NCBI RefSeq assembly: GCF_029784135.1
Contig: NC_073744.1
Coordinates: forward strand, 83,659,035-83,723,034
Source: Toxorhynchites rutilus septentrionalis
Lineage: Eukaryota > Arthropoda > Insecta > Diptera > Culicidae
DNA length: 64,000 nt
Direction: 5' to 3'
Made by a program: the position numbers and the translations under genes. Shown in pieces: positions 1 through 10,245 of this stretch; the first letter of the stretch is position 1, and every line of letters starts with the position of its first letter. Under the pieces are notes generated by a model. That model did not search any database. It was not told the DNA's origin and was given only the letters and a program-made list of their open reading frames with translations.

Positions 1-1
1 A

Positions 2-223
2 TGCGAAAAGTTTGCTGTTCTGAACGGTCCTATTCGCATTCGACGTCTCGAAAATGTGACCTTTGTTATTAAAGCAGCATGTGTTCTACACAATTTAGTG
101 AGGAAACTGGAGGGGATTCAGTACACCCCTACAAAAACTGCAGATAGCGGAGACCACCCCGATAACGCGGACCAGCCGATGGTCAACAATCTTGTAATCA
201 ACAGAAATTATCTCAAAAATTAA
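2..223 (+). CDS. Harbinger (HARBI1-like) transposase, C-terminal end, partial
   Basis: An open frame of 73 codons runs in from the window edge and stops at TAA 221-223. It contains VTFVIKAACVLHNLVRK, the C-terminal signature of PIF/Harbinger DDE transposases, which cut and paste the element in the nucleus together with a Myb-like partner. The catalytic residues and the start lie outside the window, so I cannot say whether the gene is intact. No terminal inverted repeat or 3-bp target duplication could be placed downstream. A domesticated HARBI1-type gene is the alternative, but the setting among transposons argues for an element remnant. Confidence 0.7.
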   Translation, partial: CEKFAVLNGPIRIRRLENVTFVIKAACVLHNLVRKLEGIQYTPTKTADSGDHPDNADQPMVNNLVINRNYLKN

Positions 224-2094
224 TTGGCCAATTATTTCTTAAACCACGAGCGAGTTTGCCCTGGCAATGGAAATATGCCATTGATTAGCTGAAATATCCA
301 ACTTGTCCAACAATCTTGACCAACAAAACTCAATAAATGTTGATAATAGAATTGTTGTGATATAATCTTCGTTTGTACTGGTTATTTTTCATTTCATGTT
401 TCATCCCTATCAAATGCCGGAAAAGATAGAATTATCAATTATAGATTCTATGTGTATATGTATGTATGTCTAGTTGATTCAAAGACCTGATGCAATATAA
501 TTGAATGGAAAACGTTCCAATGCTTCAAAATTTCCAACCAACTCGGACAACTGAATTAGTCGAAACATTAATTCAAAGTATTCGAATAACATACCTGGCA
601 TATGAAGCTATTTTTCAATTTCAATTCATGCTTTTTCTGTTTCGTCCTTTTTTGAGTAACCAGGTAGATGAAAATAGTATAAAATGGGATGTTTCTCTAC
701 TTCTTTCACTAACATCATATTCATTCGTTGCGTTATTTCGTCCATCGTTCTCCTCAAACTTCAAAAATAGATTCTCACCTGGATTAAAAGTAAACAATAT
801 GTAGTTGTGTGCAAAGACTCTCTCTCTCTCACTTTGAAAATTCAGTTGACTCTGGAATATAGATAAAATTGTTATTATGGCCTAGGCCAAAATATTTTTT
901 AAAATTTTACAACTCACCACGAATATGGACCGGCCGTGAACCTTTCGTACTCCAATGCACTATCCTGGTTGGTAAATATGTCATTTACCAAATGCTTACA
1001 ATTGATATCGTTTTTCTTTTTTTGACGAATCAGTTGAATCAACCAGGGATGCCAGGTGTACGGAATTATCTGTTTTACAAAGTGTTTCAATATGTAGTCA
1101 TATTTTTAAAAACTGCACAGGTTTTCACAGTTTTTTTTTTTGTTAATGTGCTTAAATTTTACAGTTAAGATTAATAGTATAATATATTTCATTCGAATTG
1201 TTTCCATGTTCGATGTTTGACATTTGACATTGAAGAGTTGTAAACAAAATAATGTTTGTACAAAATTCAAACCAAACTTTATCTGTCTAGAAATGTGTCA
1301 AATATTTGACTTCTGAACAAACAGTGTATGAGCACCCTGACTATCCGACAATAGTTTTGACATAATATTTTCTTTAACAAAATCCGAATAGTTGCACATT
1401 TTAAGAAATAAAAAGAAAAGCAATAAACTTTCTTTTTATGAATCCCAATTGAAAAATGACCAAATTTATTCTGAAATAACAAACTGGTACATCATTTTTT
1501 TTTTTTAATAAATTATTCTTGAACGAAAATATCATAGAGAATTAAAGGCTTCGTAATGATTGATACACCTCCACCTCATATTGGTCTCGAATTTTAATAA
1601 TTTAATTTGAAATATATGAGGAGAATTTTCTTTAAAAAAAAATCAAAACAAATGCATAACCAGCACACATTTCTGTTTGTTTTCTCATATTTATGAATCC
1701 TCGAAACATATTTCATTTTTGGTAAACACATCTTGCATTTGATGAAAATTTACACGGTTAAATAAAATGATCTGGCATCCTTTTAACGAACCACAGAAAA
1801 CGACGCGAACAAAAATTGAACGAAAATGTTGTCAACCTCAAACAGCGGCCACTCGACATGCTAGGTTGCTTTAAACAGGTTGAGTCAACCTTGTCAACTG
1901 GTTGCCCGTGTGCGAACTCCCATTTGATTTCACATGCTTTCAACCTTCGTCAAGTTGAAGTCGGTTTTCAGCTGACCCGTGTTCGGACGGCCTTACACTA
2001 TGTTGAACATCTGACGAGTTTCCACTTGATGTAATTACAACCTCCACTCACTTCCGGAGCTCAAGGATGGATCTATTTCTCTCCCGGTCAATGT
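224..2094. other. AT-rich stretch with no recognised gene
   Basis: I see only short chance frames and homopolymer runs. A CT-rich tract lies near 820-830. A somewhat GC-richer patch at 1800-2000 contains GTTGAGTCAACC but no recognisable coding signal. Confidence 0.5.
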
Positions 2095-2459
2095 ATTAGG
2101 CTTGGTGTACTCGGGTGGCGTTTAGAACAGGTGTTGGCCTTCATGACGCGCCATGCTAAGTAAAGTGCGCTACACATACAACGTCCCGTCACCGTGAAGT
2201 CAACGTAAAGGAATGAAATGTCAAATATTCTCCCATGGAAATCGTATGGTATCATTCACATACACAATCACCGGCAACTTTGAGGTCGGCAAAATAAGTC
2301 CAAGAGAATAGTTGACGGGACGGTGACGGTGACGCTGTATGTGTAGCGCACTTAGTTCATCGGATTAAGATCGGGGCTGGATGACGGCCACATATCCTTG
2401 ACCCAGAATGGCAGATGTTCCTGCAACCACTTCGAGGTGTAGCACGGAGTCCCTTCTCG
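2095..2459 (-). pseudogene. mariner (DD37D-like) transposase remnant, split by a short element
   Basis: On the minus strand, 2459 to 2353 reads GTPCYTSKWLQEHLPFWVKD followed by MWPSSSPDLNPMN. This is the block around the third catalytic aspartate of mosquito mariner-type transposases (compare GAPCHTS and WPSSSPDLNP). The frame breaks at an inserted element (2164-2352) and resumes on the far side as YLAWRVMKANTCSKRHPS. Further downstream the frame decays into stops. The N-terminal DNA-binding part is absent. It encodes nothing functional. The DD37D assignment rests on the SSPDLNP context only, because the preceding catalytic aspartate is lost. Confidence 0.75.
2164..2352. mobile_element. 189-bp MITE with terminal inverted repeats, Harbinger-type
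   Basis: The two ends share AGTGCGCTACACATAC in inverted orientation; the similarity continues with one mismatch through ACGTC and then into GTCACCGT-type repeats. The flanks read TAA on the left and TAG on the right, a one-mismatch copy of the TWA target duplication expected for PIF/Harbinger MITEs. Removing the element plus one flank restores a continuous mariner reading frame across the site, which independently fixes the boundaries. It has no coding capacity. Confidence 0.8.
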
Positions 2460-2479
2460 CTAGCTTTTTTTTAAAAAAT

Positions 2480-3310
2480 AACACATTTTCCAAATAATGG
2501 GATTATAATCAAATACATCCAGTCTAGTCGCATAGAAATATTGAACGAAAGCTGAAAACATGTTATCTTTGAAAAATCATAACTTAAAAACGAAAAATAA
2601 CACCTCTCTGGTATTCGGATATATTATGTTAAAAAAACTCAGCTTTCAGGAAAAGAATAAAAAAACAAGGCGCTCTTGGCTCCGAAACGATGTAAGCTAT
2701 AAAAAACAAATATAATCAATAATTACGAAAACAAAATCAATTTTGATTCAGAGTGTAATATTTTTTTCAAACAAGACTAGCTTATTGGCTTAAATTCGAT
2801 ATGTCGATTATCTGAATCGGTCTAGTAGATCAAAAGTTGTGATTTTTTGTAGTGGAAAAAATGGGATTCTCATGGGATATTTTGGACCACCGGCTAACTT
2901 TGAAAAATCATAACTCAAAAAAGAAAAAAAAAACGCTTCCCTGGTTTCGAGATATGTTGTGTGAAAAATCCTCAGCTTTCCAGAAAAAATAAAAAAATAC
3001 TATAGCGCCTTTGGTCCCGAGACTATTAAAACAATAAAAAAACGAATACAATCAATCATAACGAGAGCAGAATTAAAATGTTCTGCAGGTTTAGCATTTT
3101 TTCGAGAAAGACCAGGTGATTGGCTTTAATTTTTTATGTCGATCATCTGAAACGGTCTAGTAGTTCAAAAGTTTTTTTTGAAAGAAAGTCATTTTTGGCA
3201 AAAATAAAAAATACGGGTCCAAAATTTAGCGATAAAGAACAAAACTACCACTTTTCACGAAAACCACTGTATTTTGCATGGAATGGTCGTATACTCATTC
3301 TCGAATAAAC
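2480..3310 (+). repeat. dispersed repeat, two imperfect tandem units
   Basis: Two related units (about 2560-2880 and 2890-3310) share AAAATCATAACT, a CTCAGCTTTC block, a GGTCCCGAGAC-like block and a GATATGTCGATYATCTGAA-type block. Related copies occur at 10246-11340 and 21690-22225. This is a non-coding repeat that I recall as common in mosquito genomes; I cannot assign it to a class. Confidence 0.6.
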
Positions 3311-3470
3311 ACACAAATTATGAATTGATGGACCAATCAGAATAAAAAAAAATAGGAAAATTATCTATGAGATGTTAAGATTAAAGCGATCGTAAGAAAA
3401 CGAATCTTATAAAGTTACAAAAGGTTTCGTGTCAATTTGAGCCATGGATATAGCCCGCGTGCATGTTATA

Positions 3471-4757
3471 AAGGGTGTGTTACATCAAATTGCATCACGG
3501 AAAAAACGCTGTAGAAATTTAATGTTTAGGAATTATATCTTCAGCTTTCGCTTATAATCAGATAAGAGTGTACAGATCACGTTGGCCATGCTTCACTGTC
3601 AATATTTCGTAAATTTGGAAAAATGTCGTCGAACGAAAAAGAGCGTCGTGAATTAATCCTGTGCACTCATTTCGAGAATCCGGAGTTGTCACATCGGGAC
3701 ATCGGTAAGATGCTGGGAATCGTCCAAGCAGAGTACTAAAACGATACTTCGAGAACCTAACAATCGACCGGAAGGTGAAGAACGGCAAAAATGGATGCTC
3801 CGTCAGTGAAATAGATCACAAGCGCGTAGTTAAGCAGTTTAGACGTGATCCGAGAAGTTCGGTCCGGGATGTCGCCAATAAGCTGAATACGTCAAGTTCA
3901 TTCGTCCAGCGGACCAAGCAGCGGGAGGGCCTGCGTACATACAAGGTTCAGAAGGCTCCTAACCGCGACGAAAGGCAAAACATGGTGGGGAAGACGCGAG
4001 CCCGGAAGCTGTACACCGAAATGCTGACGAAGCCGTATTGCCTGGTAATGGACGACGAAACCTACGTCAAAGCGGACTTTCGTCAGCTGCCGTGCCTGTT
4101 GTTCTTCTCCGCAGAGGACAAATTCAGCGTTCCGGAGGAGATTCGCAAGCAGAAACTATCCAAGTTTGCCAAAAAGTACATGGTGTGGCAAGCGATCTGC
4201 TCTTGCGGAAAGCGGAGCGCCCCCTTCGTGATGACCGGCACGGTAAACGGGCAGGTTTACCTTAAGGAGTGCCTACAGAAGCGCTTACTACCACTATTGA
4301 AGCAGCACGAGGGCCCGACCATCTTCTGGCCGGATCTCGCTTCGTGCCACTATTCAAAGGACGTGTTGGAGTGGTACGAAGCCAACGGGGTCACCTTCGT
4401 GCCAAAGTAAATGAACCCGCCCAACGCGCCGGAGCTTCGCCCAATAGAGAAATATTGGGCGATTATGAAGCAGGCCCTCCGGAAGAACCCAAAAGTTGTC
4501 AAATCGGAGGCGGACTTCAAGAGAAAATGGATTTCTGTTCAAAAAAACTACAACCTGACGTTGTACAGAACCTTATGGACGGCGTAAAGAGGAAGGTGCG
4601 ATCATACGGGCTTGGGCTCGAAGTATGAATAAAAAGAAAATGCCAAAAGTTGTTTAATAGTTTTTATTTTACTGTCTAAAATTTTCAAAAGGATCGGTCA
4701 ACTGGGCGAATTTCTACACCTTTTTTTCAGTGATGCAATTTGATGTGACACACCCTT
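3471..4757 (+). mobile_element. ITmDD37E Tc1/mariner-superfamily transposon, full length, inactive
   Basis: Inverted ends beginning AAGGGTGTGT and containing CATCAAATTGCATCAC sit between TA dinucleotides at 3469-3470 and 4758-4759. The length is 1287 bp, normal for this superfamily. The single transposase gene inside is broken in at least three places, so the copy cannot move by itself. A second, 5'-deleted copy of the same family lies at 6148-6649. Confidence 0.9.
3623..4628 (+). pseudogene. ITmDD37E transposase with frameshifts and a nonsense codon
   Basis: The start ATG at 3623 opens MSSNEKERRELILCTHFENP, and the frame is lost near 3720-3737. It resumes as LKRYFENLTIDRK with a helix-turn-helix region (SVRDVANKLNTSSSFVQRT). 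The catalytic triad is visible: D in LVMDDETYV, D in FWPDLASCHY, and E in LRPIEKYW. Exactly 37 residues separate the last two, which defines DD37E. A TAA at 4408-4410 replaces the GAA seen in the second copy, and a one-base deletion in the A-run near 4541-4547 shifts the C-terminus. A cut-and-paste nuclease acting on TA targets is the family function; this copy is dead. Confidence 0.9.
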
Positions 4758-5784
4758 TAATACCTAGCTCATTTACACAGAATATATCGCTCATTTTTTC
4801 GAAACACTGCCTCAAACAAGCTTCAAGGTAACATGTCATCGGTCCCATTTGCGTCATGCCGAAAACTGATTCCATTAAGCGTAATGTAGACCCAGTGGAA
4901 CTATGGCGAATCCCCATTGTCGATGCGGATTACATCCCGCTCATCGTGACTCTGCTCATTTCGGCACATTCGTTGCCATTCATCGTGAATGGAATCCGAG
5001 TGCCAGAGTGAAAGGAAAATCCTGACGGCTCAAGCACATTACGGTACCGCATAAGTAATCCCATACTTCATCGAGCACTAAGACCTGCTGTCTCTCGCTC
5101 ATTCTATCTCTATCTCTATCAATGTATCTCGCTATCCCAAATTTGATGAAATGATGCGAATGAACAACGACGAAGCTAAGGCTGCCAAGAGTCAAATTAA
5201 ATAATGTTGAACATATAACAGCAGAACATAATTTCACAAGCCACTTTGAACTTTTGTTTTACTTGAGACGCAGAGTAAACCTTAGCTTGGTTTATGTTTT
5301 TGTGGAACTATTCGGTAATACAGTGTATATAAACACGATTGTCAGGATTACTCGTACTGTGTGAATTCAGCTGATGAATTGCGCTTGATAACGAAAAAGA
5401 AATCGTTATGCTTCCGGTAGTTTAAATTATCCTGCTCGGCGAGCACACAACTTTGTTTGCATGGATGATTTTGTCCTCCCAGATATAATTTTCAATATAA
5501 CGGGAACACACTTCGTAACTTGTTTCACTTGGTGTTGTCAACAACTGAGTCAAATTGAGATATTTAACAAACTGATATTGAATGAAGTTCAAATGATGGC
5601 ATTGGTATATTCGAGTGAAATTACCAATAACATGTGTTCGTCGACTATACTATTATCTGTGTAAATTGAGTATAATCTGTGAAAATGTTGGATGATACTT
5701 ATACTGACGTTGAAGTAAGCACTAGAATGCTCATAAGTATTGAACCTCCTACAAGGTGTAAGTTATTCGGATGTTAAAAACTAC
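4758..5784. other. unique-looking DNA without recognised gene
   Basis: Only short chance frames are visible. A small TCTATC-type simple repeat lies near 5100-5125. The stretch 4800-5060 is less AT-rich than its surroundings but has no motif I recognise on either strand. Confidence 0.4.
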
Positions 5785-5850
5785 ACCAGATCGGTGACGA
5801 AGGGTTAAAAGGCGTGTAATGAAAGGGTTAAAAGGCGACATGCCTACTAA

Positions 5851-5992
5851 CCCTTTCATTACGGCAGTGTGCTCCGCCAAAATGCTACCCCTGTACGGAG
5901 CACTGCGCCGAAAAGTATGCACATCGCCCTGGTGTGATCGAAGAGTAGTATGAATTTCATGTCGTCTAAAGACGACGCTCGTAATGAAAGGG
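5851..5992. mobile_element. 142-bp piggyBac-type MITE
   Basis: The ends are perfect 13-bp inverted repeats, CCCTTTCATTACG, flanked by CTAA on the left and TTAA on the right. A TTAA target and ends starting CCC are typical of piggyBac-type elements. An extra copy of GTAATGAAAGGGTTAA at 5816-5831, and a short duplicated GGGTTAAAAGGCG, suggest an older neighbouring end. The element is non-coding. Confidence 0.75.
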
Positions 5993-5999
5993 TTAACGT

Positions 6000-6110
6000 T
6001 TAAAACCATTATTTTTGCTGTGAACGGATTTTGATGATTTGCAGCTCTTCCTATTAGAAATCCTCCAATATTTGTTTTATATGCTAAACATCACATTTTC
6101 CCGTATTTTT
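6000..6110 (+). repeat. short dispersed repeat shared with 13360-13460
   Basis: TATTTTTGCTGTGAACGGAT followed by GATTTRCA and a diverged AT-rich tail occurs here and again at about 13365-13455, inside the palindrome-ended element. It may be a fragment of that family. Confidence 0.5.
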
Positions 6111-6147
6111 GTTCTGCACTTTTTTGTATATCCTTGTTTCCTTGTTT

Positions 6148-6649
6148 TTACCTTAAGGAGTGCCTACAGAAGCGCTTACTACCACTATTGAAGCAGCACG
6201 AGGGCCCGACCATCTTCTGGCCGGATCTCGCTTCGTGCCACTATTCAAAGGATGTGTTGGAGTGGTACGAAGCCAACGGGGTCACCTTCGTGCCAAAGGA
6301 AATGAACCCGCCCAACGCGCCGGAGCTTCGGCCAATAGAGAAATATTGGGCGATTATGAAGCAGGCCCTCCGGAAGAACCCAAAAGTTGTCAAATCGGAG
6401 GTGGACTTCAAGAGAAAATGGATTTCTGTTAAAAAAAAACTACAACCTGACGTTGTACAGAACCTTATGGACGGCGTAAAGAGGAAGGTGCGAGCATACG
6501 GGCTTGGGCTCGAAGTATGAATAAAAAGAAAATGCCAAAAGTTGTTTTATAGTTTTTATTTTACTGTCTAAAATTTTCAAAAGGATCGGTCTACTGGGCG
6601 AATTTCTACAGCGTTTTTTCCGTGATGCAATTTGATGTGACACACCCTT
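6148..6649 (+). mobile_element. ITmDD37E transposon, 3' portion only
   Basis: This segment matches 4258-4757 of the full-length copy almost base for base and ends in the same inverted repeat followed by TA at 6650-6651. The left breakpoint is abrupt (TTTTTACCTTAAGGAG). No left inverted repeat occurs in the preceding 400 bases. It is therefore a deletion product or was truncated by a later rearrangement. Confidence 0.85.
6152..6520 (+). pseudogene. ITmDD37E transposase, C-terminal fragment with open frame
   Basis: The open frame runs from LKECLQKRLLPLLKQHEGPT through FWPDLASCHY (second catalytic D) and LRPIEKYW (third catalytic E) to the family C-terminus KVRAYGLGLEV and a TGA at 6518-6520. 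It keeps GAA and the longer A-run at the two sites where the copy at 3623-4628 is mutated. The N-terminal DNA-binding half and the first catalytic aspartate are missing, so no active enzyme is expected. Its intact frame shows that the two copies decayed independently. Confidence 0.85.
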
Positions 6650-6651
6650 TA

Positions 6652-7435
6652 TGTTACTTTAAATCAGACGCATGTAAATAACCCTCTTGGAATGTAGTAC
6701 ACATTATTCATACATTATAGAGAGAGAATATTGCAACTTATACTCCGCGCGTTTGCTAGTTATTGGACATAGAAGAAGCCATTCGCGATTTCTGATACAC
6801 AGCCTCGCTCTTGCCAGCAAGCAGTCAACAATCTTCCTTAATGCTAATGTCAGACACACCGTGGTTTTGCTTGATACGAAATGCAAGAGCAAAATCACTT
6901 CAGAGGGTCGATAGTGTGTTGTAATTAAAAAATGATGCACGCCGCAGTGTTATTTTGTTCGTAACTTCGAATATGAGGCGTAGGTTCTCATGCCTTTTGC
7001 TTGTGTGTTTTTGCTTTTGCTGTTGTAAGAGCACCGTGACTAAGCTTTTGTGATTTAAAACATCCCAATTCATGTATGTTTTTATACTAACTATGGCTTT
7101 CATGAAAAATGTTAGGAAACTTTTGATGGGTCCCAATTGTTGAAGTAGACGATTCAGACCTCAATAAAATAATGATTAACATTTTAAGTTGAAGGATCTG
7201 GACATAAACCACAAAACGAATATTAACAGATGTCCGAATTTATGGATTGGAGATGGTATATGCATTTTGACCACCATTCACGATTAAGCTATCGATAATG
7301 GAGCAAAGCTGTACACCTGATCTCTTTGTGGCATCAAATTACATCGGCTTTCAGAAACTATGCATTGCGATGTGAATCATGTTCAAGTTATTTTTTTATC
7401 TAAATTTGATTTTCCGCTAAATAAATTTCTTCCGA
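6652..7435. other. no recognised gene
   Basis: Low-complexity and AT-rich sequence. I see no repeat matching elsewhere in the window and no coding motif. Confidence 0.4.
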
Positions 7436-7439
7436 TTTT

Positions 7440-8390
7440 TTCATTTTATTCATTTTCGTCAAACAAATGTAGACTACACACTTATACACTAATGTTACAA
7501 TGTTTTCTTAGGTTAAATATTATTTTTGCGGTACATGTTTCTTTTTAGCTGTTTTTTATTCATTGTTGTGTCAATTATTTCGCAGTGCTGATTGTATATA
7601 CGCATCATGCGATTGATAGGGGCGTTATTTGCATAATTTGTTCTGGATGTTTTGGTTAGAAACAAATTTCGCGTTCTTAGTTGACGCCCAGGTACATAGA
7701 AATTTAGTTTTTCTAGTAATTCAGCTGACTGTACTCGTTGCGAAATTAGGTCATTAACAAAAGAAAGCATTGCAAATTCACGGCGTTCTTTTAGTGTTTG
7801 GATGTTTATGAGCATGCAACGTGCTTCATATGAAGGAAGTGGAAATGAGGTCCAGTTGAGTTTACGAAGAGCAAATAAAAGAAACTGTTTCTGGACTGAC
7901 TTCATGTACGACCATATACGGGTTCCAAACGATGTTACAGTATTCCAGAATAGGCCTTACATATGTAATATATAAAAGCTTTATTGTGTATGGGTCCTGG
8001 AAGTTATGTGAGAAGCGTTTGACAAAACTTAACACACTATTCGCCTTATGTATTACAGAGTTGTAGTGTTCTATGAATGTGAGTTTACAGTCCAGGACGA
8101 CGCCTAGATCTCTAACTATTTCACATTTTTCTACATTTTGATTTCCAAGACATATTACAATATTTGGTACATGTTTTTTTCTGCTAAATGTTATAGAGTT
8201 GCACTTTTTCACATTCAGTGTTAGTAGATTTTTATCACACCAAGTATGGAATACATGTATTTCGTTTCGAAATGCTTCGATGTCGTTTTCATTTCCAATT
8301 TCCGCGAAAAGCTTCATGTCGTCGGCATACACAAGTACATTGATACGCTTGAGATTTGCACTGTGGTCACGCGTATTCTAGAGCTTGCCA
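7440..8390 (-). pseudogene. CR1/Jockey-type non-LTR reverse transcriptase, 3' fragment
   Basis: On the minus strand the frame opens near 8385 with LKRINVLVYADDMKLF, the catalytic YADD box of reverse transcriptase. The thumb region follows (LTLNVKKCNSITFSRKK, DLGVVLDCKLTF, RPILEYCNIVWNPY). A frameshift near 7905 leads to MKSVQKQFLLFALRKLNW and a C-terminal tail ending at 7513. Everything 5' of the YADD box, including the endonuclease, is absent, which is the usual 5' truncation of target-primed insertions. An AATAAA-rich 3' region follows to about 7440. The family resembles the copies at 31-36 kb and 47-49 kb but is more diverged. Confidence 0.85.
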
Positions 8391-8450
8391 CTCCAACATA
8401 CGCTCAAGGCGTGTTTTTCGGCATAGAAATCTCAACTAAGTACTACTATT
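8388..8450 (+). repeat. short repeat shared with 26266-26330
   Basis: GAGCTTGYCACTC, CATTCAAGGCGT-like, GGCATAGAA and CTCAACTAAGTAC occur in this order both here and at 26266-26330. Both copies lie beside Helitron-derived sequence. The origin is unknown. Confidence 0.55.
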
Positions 8451-9636
8451 TTGGCTGCCATACAAATTAAACACAAATTTCTGCATTACTCGAGAATCAT
8501 TCAAGAAAATGAACCCAAATTAGACATATTAAGGTTTTAGGGTGCAATAAATGTTTCTATGGTGATTAGACTCTCCACCCCCCTCTTTATGGGGTGGCTG
8601 CCATACAAATGAAACACAAATTTCTGAATTACTCGAGAATTATTAAAGCAAATGAAACCAAATTAGGCAAATGGAGGTTTTAAGGTGCAATAAATGCTTC
8701 TATGGGGGTTGAACTCTACACACAACCCCCCCACTCCCCAAGGGAAGGCTACCATACAAATGAAACACAAATTTCTGCATTACATGAGAATTATTAAAGC
8801 AAATGAAACCAAATTAGGCATGTGGAAGTTTTAGGATGTAATAAGCATTTACACTCTTAGACACTCCTTCCGCTTTCTAAGGGTGGGCTGTCATATAAAT
8901 GAAACACAAATTTCTGCATAACTCGAAAACTGGCAAATGGATCCAAATTTGGCATGTGAAGGTTTTACGGGGCACGAAACGTTTCTATGGTGAATACACT
9001 CCTCCCCCCTTCTACAGAGGGTGCTGCCAGACAAACGAAACACAAACTTCTGCATAATTCGAGGTTTTTGGGTATGAGAAATGTTTCTATAATGGTATAA
9101 CACCCCTCCCTCCTCTGGAATTAAGAGGAGGTCCCATAAAAATATTACACATATTTCAACCAAAAATATTCCAACCAAACATGACAATTGAAAAATTTCG
9201 GAAAACTTTGAAGGAAAAATTCGGAAAATGAAATTCCCATGTGTTATACAATTACATAGTGACAAGTGCTGTTAGTCCATTTGATGTTTGCGCTAGCGAA
9301 ATTGATCTTTGTTCGAAACTGGAAATGAAATTTAATGTGATGAAACACACTTCTATATCTTCTTCTATCTATACCCAAAAAAAGGATCGCCGGATGTGTT
9401 GATAAGAGCAGAACTCGAGGAAGGTATTGTCCGATTTAGGGCTGTCTATATTCTATCATATTTTCTGTATAAAACTTTTATTCCATGTAACGGAGAAACA
9501 TGTTATTTGCAAGTGGTTGAAAAATCTTGAACGAGAATTGTGTCTGAAAATAATCTGATATTATAATGATGAGTTTTGTTAGAAATACTAGGAATTTTAT
9601 AGTAAAAGGTAAATTCAACGGGGTCGAATTGGAAAT
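8450..9636 (+). mobile_element. non-autonomous Helitron copy with tandem array, 3' end lost
   Basis: Five to six imperfect units of about 140 bp run from 8450 to 9140, each containing CATACAAATGAAACACAAAT, TTACTCGAGAA-like, AAATTNGGCATGTGGAGG-like and a C-rich CTCCNCCCCCTCT tract. They lead into a conserved 3' body (CGGAGAAACATGTTATTTGC, AAATTCAACGGGGTCGA) also present at 16.7 kb (minus), 25.9 kb and 44.0 kb. The copy stops at 9636, where CGCGTTAATTGG-type repeats begin, so the CTAG terminus is missing. Confidence 0.7.
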
Positions 9637-10245
9637 TCGCGTTAATTGGAAAATGCGCGTAAAAAAAACCATGTCATCTAATGAAAGATATCGAATGAGA
9701 TTATCCTTACGTAGAACGGAAGTAAAAAGTTGATTGTTACTCCCTTCCGAAAACGCGTAGTTTTTTCCTGCAATTTCGTTGGTTACTGGTAGCTATAGTT
9801 CGTTTTTCCTCACGAATGAGGACATCTGCTGTTGCTAGAAGATTCTTTTGTGATGTATACACTCTACTGCCGAGGCACGTGCAGTACAACTGTTGGACCG
9901 TCCAGAGCTAAGTAGACAGGGAAATCCATTCACGAATCGCTGCCCGTAAAAACCCCGCCCCGTTGTACAGCCCGCTGAGCTACCCGTTACCTAACACCTA
10001 AAATCCACGTAAGAATCGTGATAAGGTGCAGCACTAATTTCTTGCATAAGCGCTAAGCTCCGTTACAAGCACTTATACCGTTATATGCTCTGAGGAAACA
10101 TAAGAGAAAAATGTGAGCTGAGGGGGAGATGTGATATTGCACTGGTCTTTTTTTACGCGGGTACCGCGTGAAAAAACCGCGTTAATTAGAAAATCCGCGT
10201 TAATTGGAAAATCTGCGTAAAAAAACCGCGTAAAAAAACCTGGGT
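9637..10245. mobile_element. putative element with CGCGTTAATTGGAAAAT end repeats
   Basis: The left end carries CGCGTTAATTGGAAAAT then GCGCGTAAAAAAAACC. The right end (10146-10245) begins GGTCTTTTTTTACGCGGG and holds two more copies of CGCGTTAATTRGAAAAT and two of GCGTAAAAAAACC. The interior is about 480 bp of non-coding DNA, weakly similar around 9800-9960 to 13590-13670. It lies within what should be the 3' part of a Helitron copy. No target duplication was recognised. Confidence 0.45.

Noticed and set aside
505..804. 99-codon plus-strand frame
   Set aside because: Composition follows local AT-rich background; no domain, no splice or promoter context.
4980..5237. 85-codon minus-strand frame
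   Set aside because: Covers a simple TCTATC-type tract; no motif or neighbour support.
8450..9140. Regularly spaced repeats that could suggest a CRISPR-like array
   Set aside because: Units are about 140 bp, imperfect throughout, without unique spacers, and belong to a Helitron in a eukaryotic genome.
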